A stretch of DNA of 64,000 nucleotides from Leptolyngbya sp. FACHB-60 (GCF_014695775.1 NZ_JACJOX010000008.1:1-64000), one strand, 5' to 3'. Counted from the first letter of the stretch, positions 23,775 through 32,396 are shown. Made by a program: numbers and translations. The notes: generated by a model from the sequence alone, not told the origin.

Positions 23775-24849
23775 CTCCCCGTCTCCGCCCCACCATTGCC
23801 ACCGCCACCGCCATCGCCGCTACCATGCTGCTGGCATCAGCGATCCCCTGGCCAGCGATATCGAACGCCGTGCCGTGGTCTGGAGAGGTGCGCAAAAAGG
23901 GTAGCCCCACAGTCGTATTCACCGCTCGATCAAAGGCCATCAGCTTCACCGGAATTAGCCCTTGATCGTGATAGAGAGCCAGATAGGCGTCGTGGGCTGT
24001 TTCTAGCGCCCTGTTCTCGGTGCCAAACCAGGCCTGTCCAGGGCGCACCCACAGGGTATCGGGGGGAATCGGGCCATCGAGCTGCACCTGGGGATAGCGC
24101 TGGCGCTGAGCCTCTAGCCAGGAAATCAGCCAGTCTACTTCTTCGCGCCCCAGTTGCCCGCCTTCGCCGCTGTGGGGGTTGAGGCCCGCCACGGCAATGC
24201 GGGGCTGCGTTAGGCCAAAGTCTTGCTTCAGGCTGTGAATCAGCAGATCAAGCTTTTGGGTGAGTAGCTCTGGCGTCAGCACCTCAGGCACCTGGCCCAG
24301 GGGAATGTGGGTGGTAGCCAAGAGGGCGCGCAGCCACCAGCCCGTGTGGGGAGACTGGGCTACAAACGCCATGCCAAACCGCTCTACCTTGGCCCCCTCG
24401 GCCAACAGTTCCGTCTGACCGGGGTAGTGGTGCCCGGCAGCTTTCCAAGCTGATTTAGCGATCGGCCCGGTGACGATCGCATCGTACTGCCCCGCCACAG
24501 CACCCTCAATGGCGGTTTGCAGGTAGGCAAAACTGGCGGCCCCGGTCGCGGCACCGGATTGGCCAAAGGTCACCGTTTCTAAAGGCAGCGGCGGCGAAAT
24601 ATCCACTAATTCTAAGGAGTTCAAAGTTGGCAGCGGCCCGACATAGGGAGATTGTTGAAGAGCTACCAGAGTTTGGTGCAGGAGCGATCGCGTGCCCAGG
24701 AGGGTGATGTCTGCGATCGCAGCCCAATCCCTCGCCCCCAGCGCCTTGAGAATCACTTCAGGCCCAATGCCCGCCGGGTCGCCCAGGGGAATTGCCAACC
24801 GAGGGCGCGGCAAAGACAGACTAGAAACCGAAGGCGCAGGGGTGGTCAT
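23767..24849 (-). CDS. pdxA: 4-hydroxythreonine-4-phosphate dehydrogenase
   Basis: About 360 residues from Met at 24849 ([10 protein letters not shown]). It oxidises 4-phosphohydroxy-L-threonine in the DXP-independent-kinase branch of pyridoxal phosphate synthesis. Family marks are [17 protein letters not shown] at the N-terminus, the metal-binding histidine regions ([36 protein letters not shown]) and [16 protein letters not shown]. The alternative start at 24870 adds seven residues. It is divergent from petM, sharing a 109-bp promoter gap. Confidence 0.93.
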   Translation of the reverse strand: MTTPAPSVSSLSLPRPRLAIPLGDPAGIGPEVILKALGARDWAAIADITLLGTRSLLHQTLVALQQSPYVGPLPTLNSLELVDISPPLPLETVTFGQSGAATGAASFAYLQTAIEGAVAGQYDAIVTGPIAKSAWKAAGHHYPGQTELLAEGAKVERFGMAFVAQSPHTGWWLRALLATTHIPLGQVPEVLTPELLTQKLDLLIHSLKQDFGLTQPRIAVAGLNPHSGEGGQLGREEVDWLISWLEAQRQRYPQVQLDGPIPPDTLWVRPGQAWFGTENRALETAHDAYLALYHDQGLIPVKLMAFDRAVNTTVGLPFLRTSPDHGTAFDIAGQGIADASSMVAAMAVAVAMVGRRRGEF

Positions 24850-24958
24850 AGGCGCAGGGGGTGATACCAAACTGGTCTAAAATGAGGGCGGCCAGGGGAT
24901 AAGCCCCGGCGGGCTGGGCAACTGGCTCAATTACTATAGTGCTGTGGAAGGAGAGCGT

Positions 24959-25063
24959 ATGGGCGGCGAAATTTTTAATACGGCGATCATTATCTTTACC
25001 CTGACCCTATTGGGTCTAGGGATTGGGTTTTTGCTGCTGCGGGTGCAGGGCGGCGAAGAGTAG
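24959..25063 (+). CDS. petM: Cytochrome b6f complex subunit PetM
   Basis: A 34-residue single-span membrane protein beginning MGGEIFNTAIIIFTL and ending with RVQGGEE; the short N-terminus, one hydrophobic helix and the LL-x-VQG-x-E ending are the PetM pattern. PetM is a small peripheral helix of the cytochrome b6f complex in the thylakoid membrane. A GGAGAG ribosome-binding site lies 7-12 bases upstream. It is followed 76 bp later by ycf39, another photosynthesis gene. The call rests on remembered family sequences and context. Confidence 0.8.
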   Translation: MGGEIFNTAIIIFTLTLLGLGIGFLLLRVQGGEE

Positions 25064-25139
25064 ATTTGGCTTCAGGGGTGTAACCAGTGGAGCCATCTGA
25101 TATTCTTAGAGGAAGTTAAACTTTTGTATCAATTCCCTC

Positions 25140-26096
25140 ATGAAAGTATTGGTCGTTGGCGCTACTGGCACCCTTGGCAGGCAAATCGCCCGCCGTGCCC
25201 TAGATGAGGGGCACGAAGTTCGTTGCCTGGTGAGGAGCGCCCAGCGAGCCGCCTTTTTGCGAGAGTGGGGGGTAGAGCTGGTGCGGGGTAACCTCTCCAA
25301 ACCTGAGACCTTGCCCCCCGCCCTTGAGGGTGTTGATGCAGTCATCGATGCCTCTACGGCCCGGCCCTCCGAGTCGGTCATGCAGGTTGACTGGCAGGGC
25401 AAAGTCAATTTGATTAAAGCCAGCAGCAACGCGGGCATCAAGCGATTTATCTTTCTCTCAATTCTTAACTCCGAAAAATTTCCCCACGTGCCGCTGATGA
25501 ACGTCAAGCGCTGCACCGAAAAATTTTTGGCCGAGTCAGGGCTCAGCTACACCATTTTGCAGCCCTGCGGCTTTCTCCAGGGGCTAATTGGTCAGTACGC
25601 CATTCCCGTTCTCGAAAAGCAGCCGATCTGGGTCATGGGCGAAGCCGCTCCTATCGCCTACATGGATACCCAAGACATCGCCCGGTTTGCGGTGAAAGCC
25701 CTGTCGGTGCCCGAAACGGAGAACCGCAGCTTTCCCTTAGCGGGCACCCGCGCCTGGGGAGCCTACGAAATCATGCGTCTCTGCGAGCGCAAGTGTGGTC
25801 AAGAGGCCAGAGTCTCGCGCATTTCCCTTGAGCTGCTGCGGGCGATTCGTAAGGTGGCGCAGTTCTTTCAGTGGGGCTGGAACTTTGCCGATCGCCTCGC
25901 CTTTGTAGAGGTCGTTGCGGGCAGTCAGCCCCTCGATGCCCCTATGGATGAGGTTTACCAAGCGTTTGGCATTCCCAAGGAAGAAATCACTACCCTCGAA
26001 GACTACATGCAAGAGTACTTCAGCCGCATCATGAAAAAGCTGAAGGAACTCGATTACGACAGCGAAAAAGCCAGCAAGAAAAAGCTGCCCTTTTAA
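25140..26096 (+). CDS. ycf39: Ycf39-type NAD(P)-binding photosystem II assembly factor
   Basis: A 318-residue atypical short-chain dehydrogenase/NmrA-like protein. The Rossmann motif GATGTLGRQIARRAL is at residues 8-22, and FIFLSILNSEKFPHVPLMNVK plus SGLSYTILQPCGFLQGLIGQ are family hallmarks of Ycf39/HCF244. In cyanobacteria Ycf39 works with Hlip proteins to deliver chlorophyll to newly made D1. The length and Lys-rich C-terminal tail are typical. It follows petM on the same strand. Confidence 0.9.
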   Translation: MKVLVVGATGTLGRQIARRALDEGHEVRCLVRSAQRAAFLREWGVELVRGNLSKPETLPPALEGVDAVIDASTARPSESVMQVDWQGKVNLIKASSNAGIKRFIFLSILNSEKFPHVPLMNVKRCTEKFLAESGLSYTILQPCGFLQGLIGQYAIPVLEKQPIWVMGEAAPIAYMDTQDIARFAVKALSVPETENRSFPLAGTRAWGAYEIMRLCERKCGQEARVSRISLELLRAIRKVAQFFQWGWNFADRLAFVEVVAGSQPLDAPMDEVYQAFGIPKEEITTLEDYMQEYFSRIMKKLKELDYDSEKASKKKLPF

Positions 26097-26184
26097 GCCC
26101 TTCTTTTGTGCGTGGCGGTTAGAGCGGCTGCATCGGCAGCAGCGACATCAGGTGCCTGCCGATCGGGAGAATCTGTTAGAAAGA

Positions 26185-26445
26185 TTAGTGGGGTTGCTGG
26201 TCAACCGGCGCAGTGTCTAGCAGCCCAGCTTCTCGCATGAGGCGCGGCCAGAGTACCAAGAAAAAGCCCATCCACACACCGATGGGAGCCGCAACCAGGG
26301 CTGTTAGCCAGAGACGGTGGAGCAGCAGCCAGCTGCCGCCCACGATCGCAACCCCCGTTAGCATAATTGACCAAGGCTGACACCACCAGGGTTTCAACTG
26401 CCAGGGGCTGGTGACGGGCGTGGGTTCAGCCACCGGATCAGTCAT
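26185..26445 (-). CDS. DUF6737-type small membrane protein
   Basis: About 86 residues from Met at 26445 (MTDPVAEPTPVTSPWQLKPW), a start that overlaps the end of the Fur-family gene by 8 bp and implies coupling. Two hydrophobic helices (about 28-46 and 51-68) follow a Pro-rich soluble leader, and the middle reads WWCQPWSIMLTGVAIVGGSW. The arrangement resembles the cyanobacterial DUF6737 family, whose function is unknown. It is probably co-transcribed with the regulator upstream. Confidence 0.6.
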   Translation of the reverse strand: MTDPVAEPTPVTSPWQLKPWWCQPWSIMLTGVAIVGGSWLLLHRLWLTALVAAPIGVWMGFFLVLWPRLMREAGLLDTAPVDQQPH

Positions 26446-26872
26446 GAGAGGGTGCGGGTTGGCAGCGATCGCACACACCCCGCACCGTCACCTCATAGCC
26501 CTCGACTTGCCAGCGGGGGCTGAGGGTTTGCAGGTTGACGCTAGCTAGGGTTTCCCAAGGAATGTCGGCGATCGCCCCACAGCTCTGACAGCGAAAGTGG
26601 TGGTGAGGCCCAATGTTGGCGTCGTAGCGGCACACACCCTCTTCAAGCAGCACTTCGCGGACAAGGTTGGCACCGCGCAGCGCTTGCAGCGAACTGTAGA
26701 CCGTCGCCTGAGACGACGTTGGGGCATCTTGGTTGAGGTCGTGAAGAATATCGTCGGCGGTGGGGTGGTCACAGCGGCCCAGCAGGTTGGCATACACAGC
26801 AAAGCGCTGAGGGGTGACGCGCAGCCCCCGAGACTTCAGCATAGTGACGATTTGATCAGCTTGGGACAACAT
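26438..26872 (-). CDS. Fur-family regulator, PerR-like
   Basis: A 144-residue ferric-uptake-type repressor. The N-terminal winged helix includes GLRVTPQRFAVYANL and SQATVYSSLQAL; the metal site HHHFRCQSCG and a second CxxC (GVCDRCQPAP) form the structural zinc site. It is divergent from a peroxiredoxin gene 245 bp away, the layout of PerR regulons in cyanobacteria, so peroxide sensing is the likely job; Fur or Zur cannot be excluded by sequence alone. The downstream DUF6737 gene overlaps it. Confidence 0.82.
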   Translation of the reverse strand: MLSQADQIVTMLKSRGLRVTPQRFAVYANLLGRCDHPTADDILHDLNQDAPTSSQATVYSSLQALRGANLVREVLLEEGVCRYDANIGPHHHFRCQSCGAIADIPWETLASVNLQTLSPRWQVEGYEVTVRGVCDRCQPAPSHD

Positions 26873-27117
26873 TTTCCCTGGCTCCGGAACTTCAGCGCTA
26901 CGACAGCACCGCCCAACACAGACGGAGGTTGAGCATACTACGATAACCTACCCTTAACAGATTAGCATTCTCATCTAAGAATAAGTCTAACTTTACAAAA
27001 GATCTGTTTTTTGAGCTAATATGCTTATCAAAGGTTTCTTAACTTGGAATTATTCTGAGTTAAGCAGCGAAGGCTGGAAACGCAGTTGACTGTTGTAGAA
27101 CTACGAAAGAGGTAATT
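26873..27117. promoter_or_regulatory. Divergent control region of the PerR-like gene and peroxiredoxin
   Basis: An AT-rich 245-bp gap. It contains ATTCTCATCTAAGAAT near 26970-26985, an interrupted palindrome with 5-bp arms, within a run rich in TTAG/CTAA. This is a candidate PerR/Fur operator but matches no textbook box closely. A GAGG ribosome-binding site precedes the ATG at 27118. Confidence 0.35.
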
Positions 27118-27699
27118 ATGGTTGCTATGCTTGCTACTGGACGCGTACCTGACGTCGTCTTTAAGACCCGCGTGCGCGATGAGTCTGTGGGCGGGCCTAA
27201 CCCCTACCGCTGGCAAGACACGACTACCAGCGATCTGTTTGCTGGCAAGAAAGTAGTGGTGTTCTCCCTGCCTGGGGCTTTCACCCCCACCTGCTCCTCC
27301 AACCACCTGCCCCGTTACGAAGAGCTGTACGAAGAGTTTAAGGCCCACGGCGTTGACAGCATCATCTGTGTTTCGGTAAACGACGCTTTTGTGATGTTCC
27401 AGTGGGGCCAAAAGGTTGGCGCTAAAAACGTCTTCCTGCTGCCCGACGGCAACGGTGAGTTCACTCGCAAGATGGGCATGCTAGTTGACAAGTCTAACCT
27501 GGGCTTTGGCATGCGCTCTTGGCGCTACTCCATGCTCGTCAACGACGGCAACATTGAAAAGATCTTCGTTGAGTCTGACTTTGGCGACAACTGCCCCATT
27601 GACCCCTTTGAAGTGTCTGATGCTGACACCATGATGGCCTACATCAAAGGCACCGAGTCGAGTGGGGTCTCTGAGCCTCGTTTAGCCTTCGTCGGCTAA
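27118..27699 (+). CDS. Peroxiredoxin, type II/Prx5-like
   Basis: A 193-residue thioredoxin-fold peroxidase reducing hydrogen peroxide and organic peroxides. The active-site motif PxxxTxxC is exact: P52-G-A-F-T56-P-T-C59 ([17 protein letters not shown]). Another Cys in SIICVSVND could serve as resolving or partner residue. Cyanobacterial PrxII enzymes use glutathione/glutaredoxin or thioredoxin as reductant. It lies between a PerR-like gene and a thioredoxin-reductase-like flavoprotein, forming a peroxide-defence neighbourhood. A clear terminator follows at 27731. A variant paralog lies at 55723-56283. Confidence 0.92.
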   Translation: MVAMLATGRVPDVVFKTRVRDESVGGPNPYRWQDTTTSDLFAGKKVVVFSLPGAFTPTCSSNHLPRYEELYEEFKAHGVDSIICVSVNDAFVMFQWGQKVGAKNVFLLPDGNGEFTRKMGMLVDKSNLGFGMRSWRYSMLVNDGNIEKIFVESDFGDNCPIDPFEVSDADTMMAYIKGTESSGVSEPRLAFVG

Positions 27700-27730
27700 T
27701 TGCCCTCTAGCTCACTCTGGGTGAGTATTT

Positions 27731-27767
27731 AGGCAAAGGGGGTTGATTCAATCCCCTTTGCCTTTTT
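27731..27767 (+). terminator. Rho-independent terminator after peroxiredoxin
   Basis: An 11-bp stem AGGCAAAGGGG (27731-27741) with CCCCTTTGCCT (27753-27763), an 11-nt loop and a TTTTT tail completing at about 27767. It separates the peroxiredoxin transcript from the flavoprotein gene. Confidence 0.9.
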
Positions 27768-27931
27768 AGATCGGGGGCTAAGCGGGCACGAGCTACGAGC
27801 TGTGTCCGAGTCACCTGTGTAGGTCTTCAACAATTCTCATTTCGATTTTTTCAAATCTTTTAGCCTAGAAACATGGCCTGATCTGTTCTTACAGCTTAGG
27901 CCGAGCGCAGTCCTCTCCATCAGTCACCGCT

Positions 27932-28936
27932 ATGAAACTCTCCCGTCAAAATCTCCATGAACGGATAGACCAGGTTTATGATGCCATCGTGGTTGGCGGT
28001 GGTATGGGAGGGTTGTCGGCAGCTATTTATCTGGCCCGCTACGGTCTCAAGTGCCTGGTGATCGAAAAGGGTAAAGGGCGATCGCTGTGGATGCAGGAAG
28101 TTCGCAACGTTGTCGGCGTAAACCCCGATACTCCTGGTCGCGACATGCTCGTCCACGGGGCCAAGCAGGCGGTAGAGTGGGGGGCCGACTACCTGCGTGG
28201 CTACGTCGAAGATGTAGTCGATGAGGGCGATCATCTGGCGGTGCAGGTCAAAGTGGGCAAAACTGACAGCATTTACCCCGTGTTTCGCGCCAAATATTTA
28301 ATTGCGGCCTCCGGCGTGATGGACGTGCTGCCCCAGCTTGACGACATGCAGAATGTCTACGACTACGCGGGCTACACCCTGCACGTCTGCATGATCTGCG
28401 ACGGTTTCGACATGTGGGATCAAAAAGCGGTGCTGATTGCTGGCAAAGAGTCGCAGATCAACGCGGCCTTTGTGCTGGACTGGTTTACCCCCTACATCTC
28501 GGTGCTCACCCACGGTCTTTGCACCGTCGGCGATGAAATGCGGGCTAAGCTAGCCGACTACGGCTACCCCCTCTACGAAGCGCCGATCGCTAAGTTTCTC
28601 GGTGAGCATCACAAGATGAGCGGCGTAGAGCTGACCGACGGCACCGTGGTCGAAGCTACCACCGGCCTGATCAACATGGGCTCGATTTACCACAACCAAT
28701 ACCTCAAGGGCATTCCAAACCTAGAGTGGGATGGGGAAAACCTGGTGACCAACACCATGTGTCAAACGACCCACGATCGCATCTTTGCCATCGGTGACCT
28801 GAAGCAGGGCATCAACCAAGTGACGGTGGCCGTGGCTGACGGCACCCTGGCCGCCACCCAGATCTGGCGCACCATTCGCCGCGCCAGCCCCCCGCGTAAG
28901 TGGGAAGCGAATCTGGCCAAAGAACTGGTGTCTTAG
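27932..28936 (+). CDS. Thioredoxin-reductase-like flavoprotein lacking the NADPH motif
   Basis: A 334-residue FAD protein. The FAD-binding VVGGGMGGLSAA is at 20-31 and the C-terminal FAD motif is IFAIGDLKQGINQVTVAVADG. The redox site is C153-M-I-C156 (HVCMICDG), equivalent to CATCDG in NADPH thioredoxin reductase. The second dinucleotide site reads VLIAGKESQINAAFVLDW instead of GGGNSA, and no HRR motif follows, so NADPH binding looks lost. That resembles the ferredoxin-/flavin-linked disulfide oxidoreductases of cyanobacteria. Electron donor and target are unknown; the peroxiredoxin next door is an obvious candidate partner. Confidence 0.82.
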   Translation: MKLSRQNLHERIDQVYDAIVVGGGMGGLSAAIYLARYGLKCLVIEKGKGRSLWMQEVRNVVGVNPDTPGRDMLVHGAKQAVEWGADYLRGYVEDVVDEGDHLAVQVKVGKTDSIYPVFRAKYLIAASGVMDVLPQLDDMQNVYDYAGYTLHVCMICDGFDMWDQKAVLIAGKESQINAAFVLDWFTPYISVLTHGLCTVGDEMRAKLADYGYPLYEAPIAKFLGEHHKMSGVELTDGTVVEATTGLINMGSIYHNQYLKGIPNLEWDGENLVTNTMCQTTHDRIFAIGDLKQGINQVTVAVADGTLAATQIWRTIRRASPPRKWEANLAKELVS

Positions 28937-28962
28937 CTCGCTGGTCTTGACCTTCACTTCAG

Positions 28963-28990
28963 CCCCTCTCCCACCAGGAGAGGGGTTTTT
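28963..28990 (+). terminator. Rho-independent terminator after the flavoprotein
   Basis: A perfect 9-bp stem CCCCTCTCC (28963-28971) with GGAGAGGGG (28977-28985), loop CACCA, and TTTTT to 28990. It lies 26 bp beyond the stop codon. Confidence 0.92.
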
Positions 28991-29101
28991 GATGTAGCTC
29001 CCAAAACCTATTTAGTCAGCATATTGGGTGCCATGTTACAGAAGCTTGACGAGCCGGTGCTATAGATTCCTTTACTACAGACAAGGTTTGGGAACGTGGG
29101 T

Positions 29102-29344
29102 ATGGAAGCAGTAAACGGCTACTTAAGAGCACTGGTAACGCCATATCTGGCCAGTCGGGCTGTACGAGTGGCCTTTGTCATTGGCACATTACTTTTTGCT
29201 ATTAACCATGGTGCGGCGGTGCGATCGCGCACCATGACCCAGGCGCGATGGATCTCGGCTGGGCTAACTTATCTAGTGCCCTACGCGGTCAGCATTCATG
29301 GGCAGTTTATGGGTCGAGGAGGAGGTCTGGGCACAGGAAAGTAG
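29102..29344 (+). CDS. nrtS: NrtS-type nitrate/nitrite transporter subunit
   Basis: About 80 residues from ATG 29102. Two transmembrane helices are seen at about 18-36 and 48-66. The conserved features LLFAINHGAA and ISAGLTYLVPYAVSIHGQ match the NrtS family, small proteins shown to support nitrate and nitrite uptake in marine cyanobacteria. A GTG two codons upstream is possible. No nitrate-assimilation gene is nearby. It is followed after 25 bp by an acetyltransferase gene and may share its transcript. Confidence 0.8.
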   Translation: MEAVNGYLRALVTPYLASRAVRVAFVIGTLLFAINHGAAVRSRTMTQARWISAGLTYLVPYAVSIHGQFMGRGGGLGTGK

Positions 29345-29369
29345 ATTAAAAATCTTCTAACCCCTCAAT

Positions 29370-29906
29370 ATGGAAATACGATTTTTCAACGCTCAGGATG
29401 TGGTTGCCTACCGCGATCTGCGTCTCTACGCCTTGAAGGAAGCGCCAACAGCCTTTGCGTCTAGCTATGAGCAGGAAGCGCAGCTCTCGCTAGCCGATTT
29501 TGCCGATCGCCTGCGCCCCAGTCACGATGCTGCTGGTGGCGTTTTTGGTGCTTTTAGCGATCGCAACCAGCTCATAGGGATGCTCGGGTTTTCGCGCGAA
29601 CACCGGCCGAAGCGATCGCACGTTGGGTCTCTCTGGAGCATGTATGTTTTGCCTGAGTTTCGCGGGCAAAAGGTGGGCTCAAGCCTGCTCGATTGCGCCA
29701 TTGCCTATGCCCGAGAGCTTGAGGGCCTGCGGCAAATTGTTCTCAGCACTACGGCGAGCAATGTGGCGGCGCGTTCCCTCTACATCTCACGAGGGTTTGA
29801 GTCGTTTGGTGTAGAGCGGGATGCTTTGTGCGTTGAGGGCAACTATTTTGATGAGGAGCATCTTGTATTGCGCTTGACCCCAAATGTGGAGACAGTATCT
29901 TTGTGA
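29370..29906 (+). CDS. GNAT-family N-acetyltransferase
   Basis: A 178-residue acyl-CoA-dependent acetyltransferase. The acetyl-CoA-binding motif A is seen as MYVLPEFRGQKVGSSLLDCA (V-x-x-x-x-R-G-x-x-x-G), and motif B as LRQIVLSTTASNVAARSLYISRGF. The N-terminus (EIRFFNAQDVVAYRDLRLYALKEAPTAFASS split over two strands) is typical of small-molecule or protein N-terminal acetylases. The substrate is unknown. It is 25 bp downstream of nrtS and followed by a dispersed repeat that may end the transcript. Confidence 0.85.
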   Translation: MEIRFFNAQDVVAYRDLRLYALKEAPTAFASSYEQEAQLSLADFADRLRPSHDAAGGVFGAFSDRNQLIGMLGFSREHRPKRSHVGSLWSMYVLPEFRGQKVGSSLLDCAIAYARELEGLRQIVLSTTASNVAARSLYISRGFESFGVERDALCVEGNYFDEEHLVLRLTPNVETVSL

Positions 29907-29932
29907 CGGTGGGTGCCTCAGGCGGACAATCA

Positions 29933-30013
29933 CTGCTTAAAGCACAATAGAAAGCGCCTCAGCTTAAACGCAGTTTATATTTGCCTGACCTGTGTTGTGT
30001 TTTGCGCGATCGG
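29933..30013. repeat. Dispersed repeat, second copy of the 8621 unit
   Basis: The segment from ctgcttaaagcac through agcgcctcagcttaaacgcag and the terminal gcgatcggg match the unit at 8621-8702. The terminator stem has decayed here (cgcag...ctgtgttg), so this copy is probably an older or degenerate one. Both copies lie just after the stop codon of a plus-strand gene. Confidence 0.65.
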
Positions 30014-30084
30014 GCTGCTGATGTAAAGCCTCTCTCAATTCCCTACTATTGTTCTATGACCGCTCAGCTCTGGGAGTCTTCTCT

Positions 30085-30693
30085 ATGACTCAGACCTCAT
30101 CGTCGCTGATACTTGGCGTTGACGAATTTCTCACCCGCTATAGCAATAACCCCCGCTATGAACTGGCAGATGGAGAACTGATTGACATGGAACCTACCGG
30201 CTTCCACGAAACTACTGCCGGAAAAGTTGCCAGCCAGCTCAGCATTGAAATTGATCGCCAGGGTCATCAGTGGGTGATTCCTCGTACTTGTTTGCTGCGT
30301 CCTTTTGCCGATATTGCTACGGCTCGCCGCCCGGATGTTGTGGTGCTCGATGAACCAGCCCTGGTACATGAGCCTCTGTGGGAACGAGAGCCTGTGATTA
30401 CCCTGGGCACTTCGGTAAAGCTGGTTGTGGAGGTGGTGAGCACGAATTGGGAAACAGACTATGCTCGCAAGGTAGAAGAGTATGCCCTGTTTGGCATTCC
30501 AGAATATTGGATTGTGGACTATCGGGGTTTGGGAGGGCGGGTGTTTATTGGCAGCCCTAAGCAGCCGACGTTTACGGTGTGTCGGTTGGTTGGCGAAGAC
30601 TATCAACAACAGCAGTATCGACTGGGTGAAACGATTGATTCGCCATTGTTGCCTCAGCTAACGCTACGGCTGGATAATGTTATGCCACGGTAG
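30085..30693 (+). CDS. Uma2 family (DUF820) restriction-endonuclease-fold protein
   Basis: About 202 residues from ATG 30085 (MTQTSSSLILGVDEFLTRYS). The PD-(D/E)XK-like core shows RRPDVVVLDEPALV (catalytic D) and VKLVVEVVSTNWETDYARK (E-V-x-S), then EEYALFGIPEYWIVDYR. Uma2 genes are extremely abundant in cyanobacteria and are thought to be nucleases of mobile or defensive origin; a function is not established. The neighbouring DUF433 remnant and the AT-rich genes beyond mark the start of an accessory segment. Confidence 0.85.
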   Translation: MTQTSSSLILGVDEFLTRYSNNPRYELADGELIDMEPTGFHETTAGKVASQLSIEIDRQGHQWVIPRTCLLRPFADIATARRPDVVVLDEPALVHEPLWEREPVITLGTSVKLVVEVVSTNWETDYARKVEEYALFGIPEYWIVDYRGLGGRVFIGSPKQPTFTVCRLVGEDYQQQQYRLGETIDSPLLPQLTLRLDNVMPR

Positions 30694-30735
30694 GCTGGAC
30701 AGTAATTGTGGGGTGAGCGGTGTTAGGCGATCGCT

Positions 30736-30934
30736 CTAGCCCACTGCTAGCCACGCGGCATACTGTAGCGATTGTTGAATATCTTCAAGTTTTAGGTAAG
30801 GATAATCTTCAATAAAGGCTTCTGGCATTGGCCACTAGGTTCAAAACTAATAAGACAGGAACCCGCATGCCGCGAATGCAGGCTTGCCCTGCCATGATTT
30901 TGGGGTCGAAGGTAATGCGATCGAAGCCTAGCAT
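30736..30934 (-). pseudogene. Frameshifted DUF433 antitoxin-like gene
   Basis: From the minus-strand ATG at 30934 the frame reads MLGFDRITFDPKIMAGQACI then RGMRVPVLLVLNLVAN, the start of a DUF433 protein. A short deletion just after shifts the frame, which then resumes as MPEAFIEDYPYLKLEDIQQS and LQYAAWLAVG before a stop at 30736. DUF433 proteins are usually antitoxins paired with a PIN-like DUF5615 toxin; no toxin gene is seen next to it. The rest of the gap up to 31110 is AT-rich without a recognised feature. Confidence 0.75.
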
Positions 30935-31110
30935 GGCTTTACTCCTGTCCGTTATTCAGGCCTGGAATAGAGCGACTCATTAATCAACTCTTAATTGTTT
31001 GAGACTGCCATAATAATATCTACATTCAACTGACTAATTGGTGAGGCTTACGCTGTTCACATACAAAGCGATCACTTTAACAGGTGATATTCACCATGCT
31101 CATCATGAGT

Positions 31111-31548
31111 TCATGACAGGCCAGTAGAGCCAAATCCTCCCTCATTTCTTAATGTTTGGGCTAACTCATCCACCTCCTCAACATCAACGAAAATCACTGG
31201 TTTGATTACCATTTGAGCAATTCTCATACCTTTCCTAATATGAAAGCTTGTTTTACCATGGTTTATTAGAATGACGCCAATTTCACCTCGATAGCCCTCA
31301 TCTATAGTGCCCGGGGTGTTTAGGATAGTAATTGAGTGCTTTAATGCTAAGCCACTTCGAGGTCGGATTTGAGCTTCTGTTGCTGATGGCAGTTCTATCG
31401 AAATGCCAGTATGAATGAGCTGAGTTTCACCAGGTGCGATTTCAACCTCGTCAATCGAACATAAATCCATCCCCGCGTCATTTTTATGGGCGTAAGAAGG
31501 AATAATAGCGTCTTCGGAAAGCTTTTTGATCTTGATTTTCATAGTCAA
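31111..31548 (-). CDS. dut: dUTP diphosphatase
   Basis: A 145-residue trimeric-type dUTPase hydrolysing dUTP to dUMP. All five motifs are present: DAGMDLCS (1), [13 protein letters not shown] (2), [17 protein letters not shown] (3), GMRIAQMVI (4) and the flexible-tail GGFGSTG (5). The gene is AT-rich compared with its surroundings and lies 38 bp downstream of a dCTP-deaminase-like membrane protein on the same strand, so the two form an apparent operon of related folds. It could be a housekeeping enzyme or part of a nucleotide-based accessory system. Confidence 0.92.
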   Translation of the reverse strand: MTMKIKIKKLSEDAIIPSYAHKNDAGMDLCSIDEVEIAPGETQLIHTGISIELPSATEAQIRPRSGLALKHSITILNTPGTIDEGYRGEIGVILINHGKTSFHIRKGMRIAQMVIKPVIFVDVEEVDELAQTLRNEGGFGSTGLS

Positions 31549-31586
31549 ACTTCAACTTCAAATATTTCTATCAGGATGGAGAATTC

Positions 31587-32396
31587 TTAGCTTTTTCGTC
31601 TGATATCAGCTACTACAATAGCGAATAGAGCTCCTAGAAGAGCCGGAACAGCTTTATCGGTGAAGAATGTAAAACGTTGGCTCAAAGAAGAAGTACTCAG
31701 ATAACTTCCAACACCTATTAGAAAAATAATGATTAAATATGGCAAAAGTAAGCGTAGATTTTGCGACCATCTCGAATAGGAGCTTCTTAGTTTTATATAG
31801 GTTTCACTTTCTTTTAATTTTCTCTCCAAAGGTTCTTTTTCTTTTCTAAAGTCTTCTCGAAGCCATTCAAGATCTCCTTCATCATTCCGAGCCATGTTCT
31901 CAAACATTCCACGACGCGCTGGAGTATTGTCATGAACTTCTTGATACCTGCTGGTCGCTTTCGATCTTAAATAGTAGAAGGTAACCGAAACGAAAGTATG
32001 TGCTCGCTTTAGCTTTATCGGTTGACTAGAAAGATTGTGCAATGCAATGAAAGATGTACCTAAAAATGTGGGATCAAGTGTAGTTCCAATATGTCCTAGG
32101 CCTTTAGATACTAAGCTAACCTTAGAGTGATAAGTTCCAGCTATTTGAGGCGAAACCCATATAGACTCATCTGTTGCAACAATAACAGTTGATTTTGAAG
32201 GAATAGTAATTTCTTTTGCTATAGAATCATAACATTTCTCGTGCTCCCCTCCTGGAGTGTCGGGTATTTTGTATGCAAACTGGCCAACAGTAAAGTTATA
32301 GCTCGCACCTTTTATGTTTTCTCTATTAAAAGGGTATATCAATATATTTCCCTTAATTAGTTCTCTTTCAATATCAGTATTACTCAAAGCAGACAT
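31587..32396 (-). CDS. Membrane-anchored dCTP-deaminase-like protein, active site degenerate
   Basis: A 269-residue protein. Residues 1-145 follow the Dcd/dUTPase fold: NIKGASYNFTVGQ matches the 'GAS-x-D' strand, and SKVSLVSKGLGHIGTTLDPT then FLGTSFIALHN parallels 'GRSSLARLGL...DPG...VLEF'. The residues needed for deamination are replaced: the catalytic Glu position is Ala118, and the Arg-Ser loop is altered. A charged coiled-coil stretch (about 170-205) leads to two hydrophobic segments (about 213-232 and 249-264), an unusual membrane anchor for this family. It is AT-rich and precedes dut. Nucleotide sensing at the membrane is my inference; no function is known. Confidence 0.6.
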   Translation of the reverse strand: MSALSNTDIERELIKGNILIYPFNRENIKGASYNFTVGQFAYKIPDTPGGEHEKCYDSIAKEITIPSKSTVIVATDESIWVSPQIAGTYHSKVSLVSKGLGHIGTTLDPTFLGTSFIALHNLSSQPIKLKRAHTFVSVTFYYLRSKATSRYQEVHDNTPARRGMFENMARNDEGDLEWLREDFRKEKEPLERKLKESETYIKLRSSYSRWSQNLRLLLPYLIIIFLIGVGSYLSTSSLSQRFTFFTDKAVPALLGALFAIVVADIRRKS

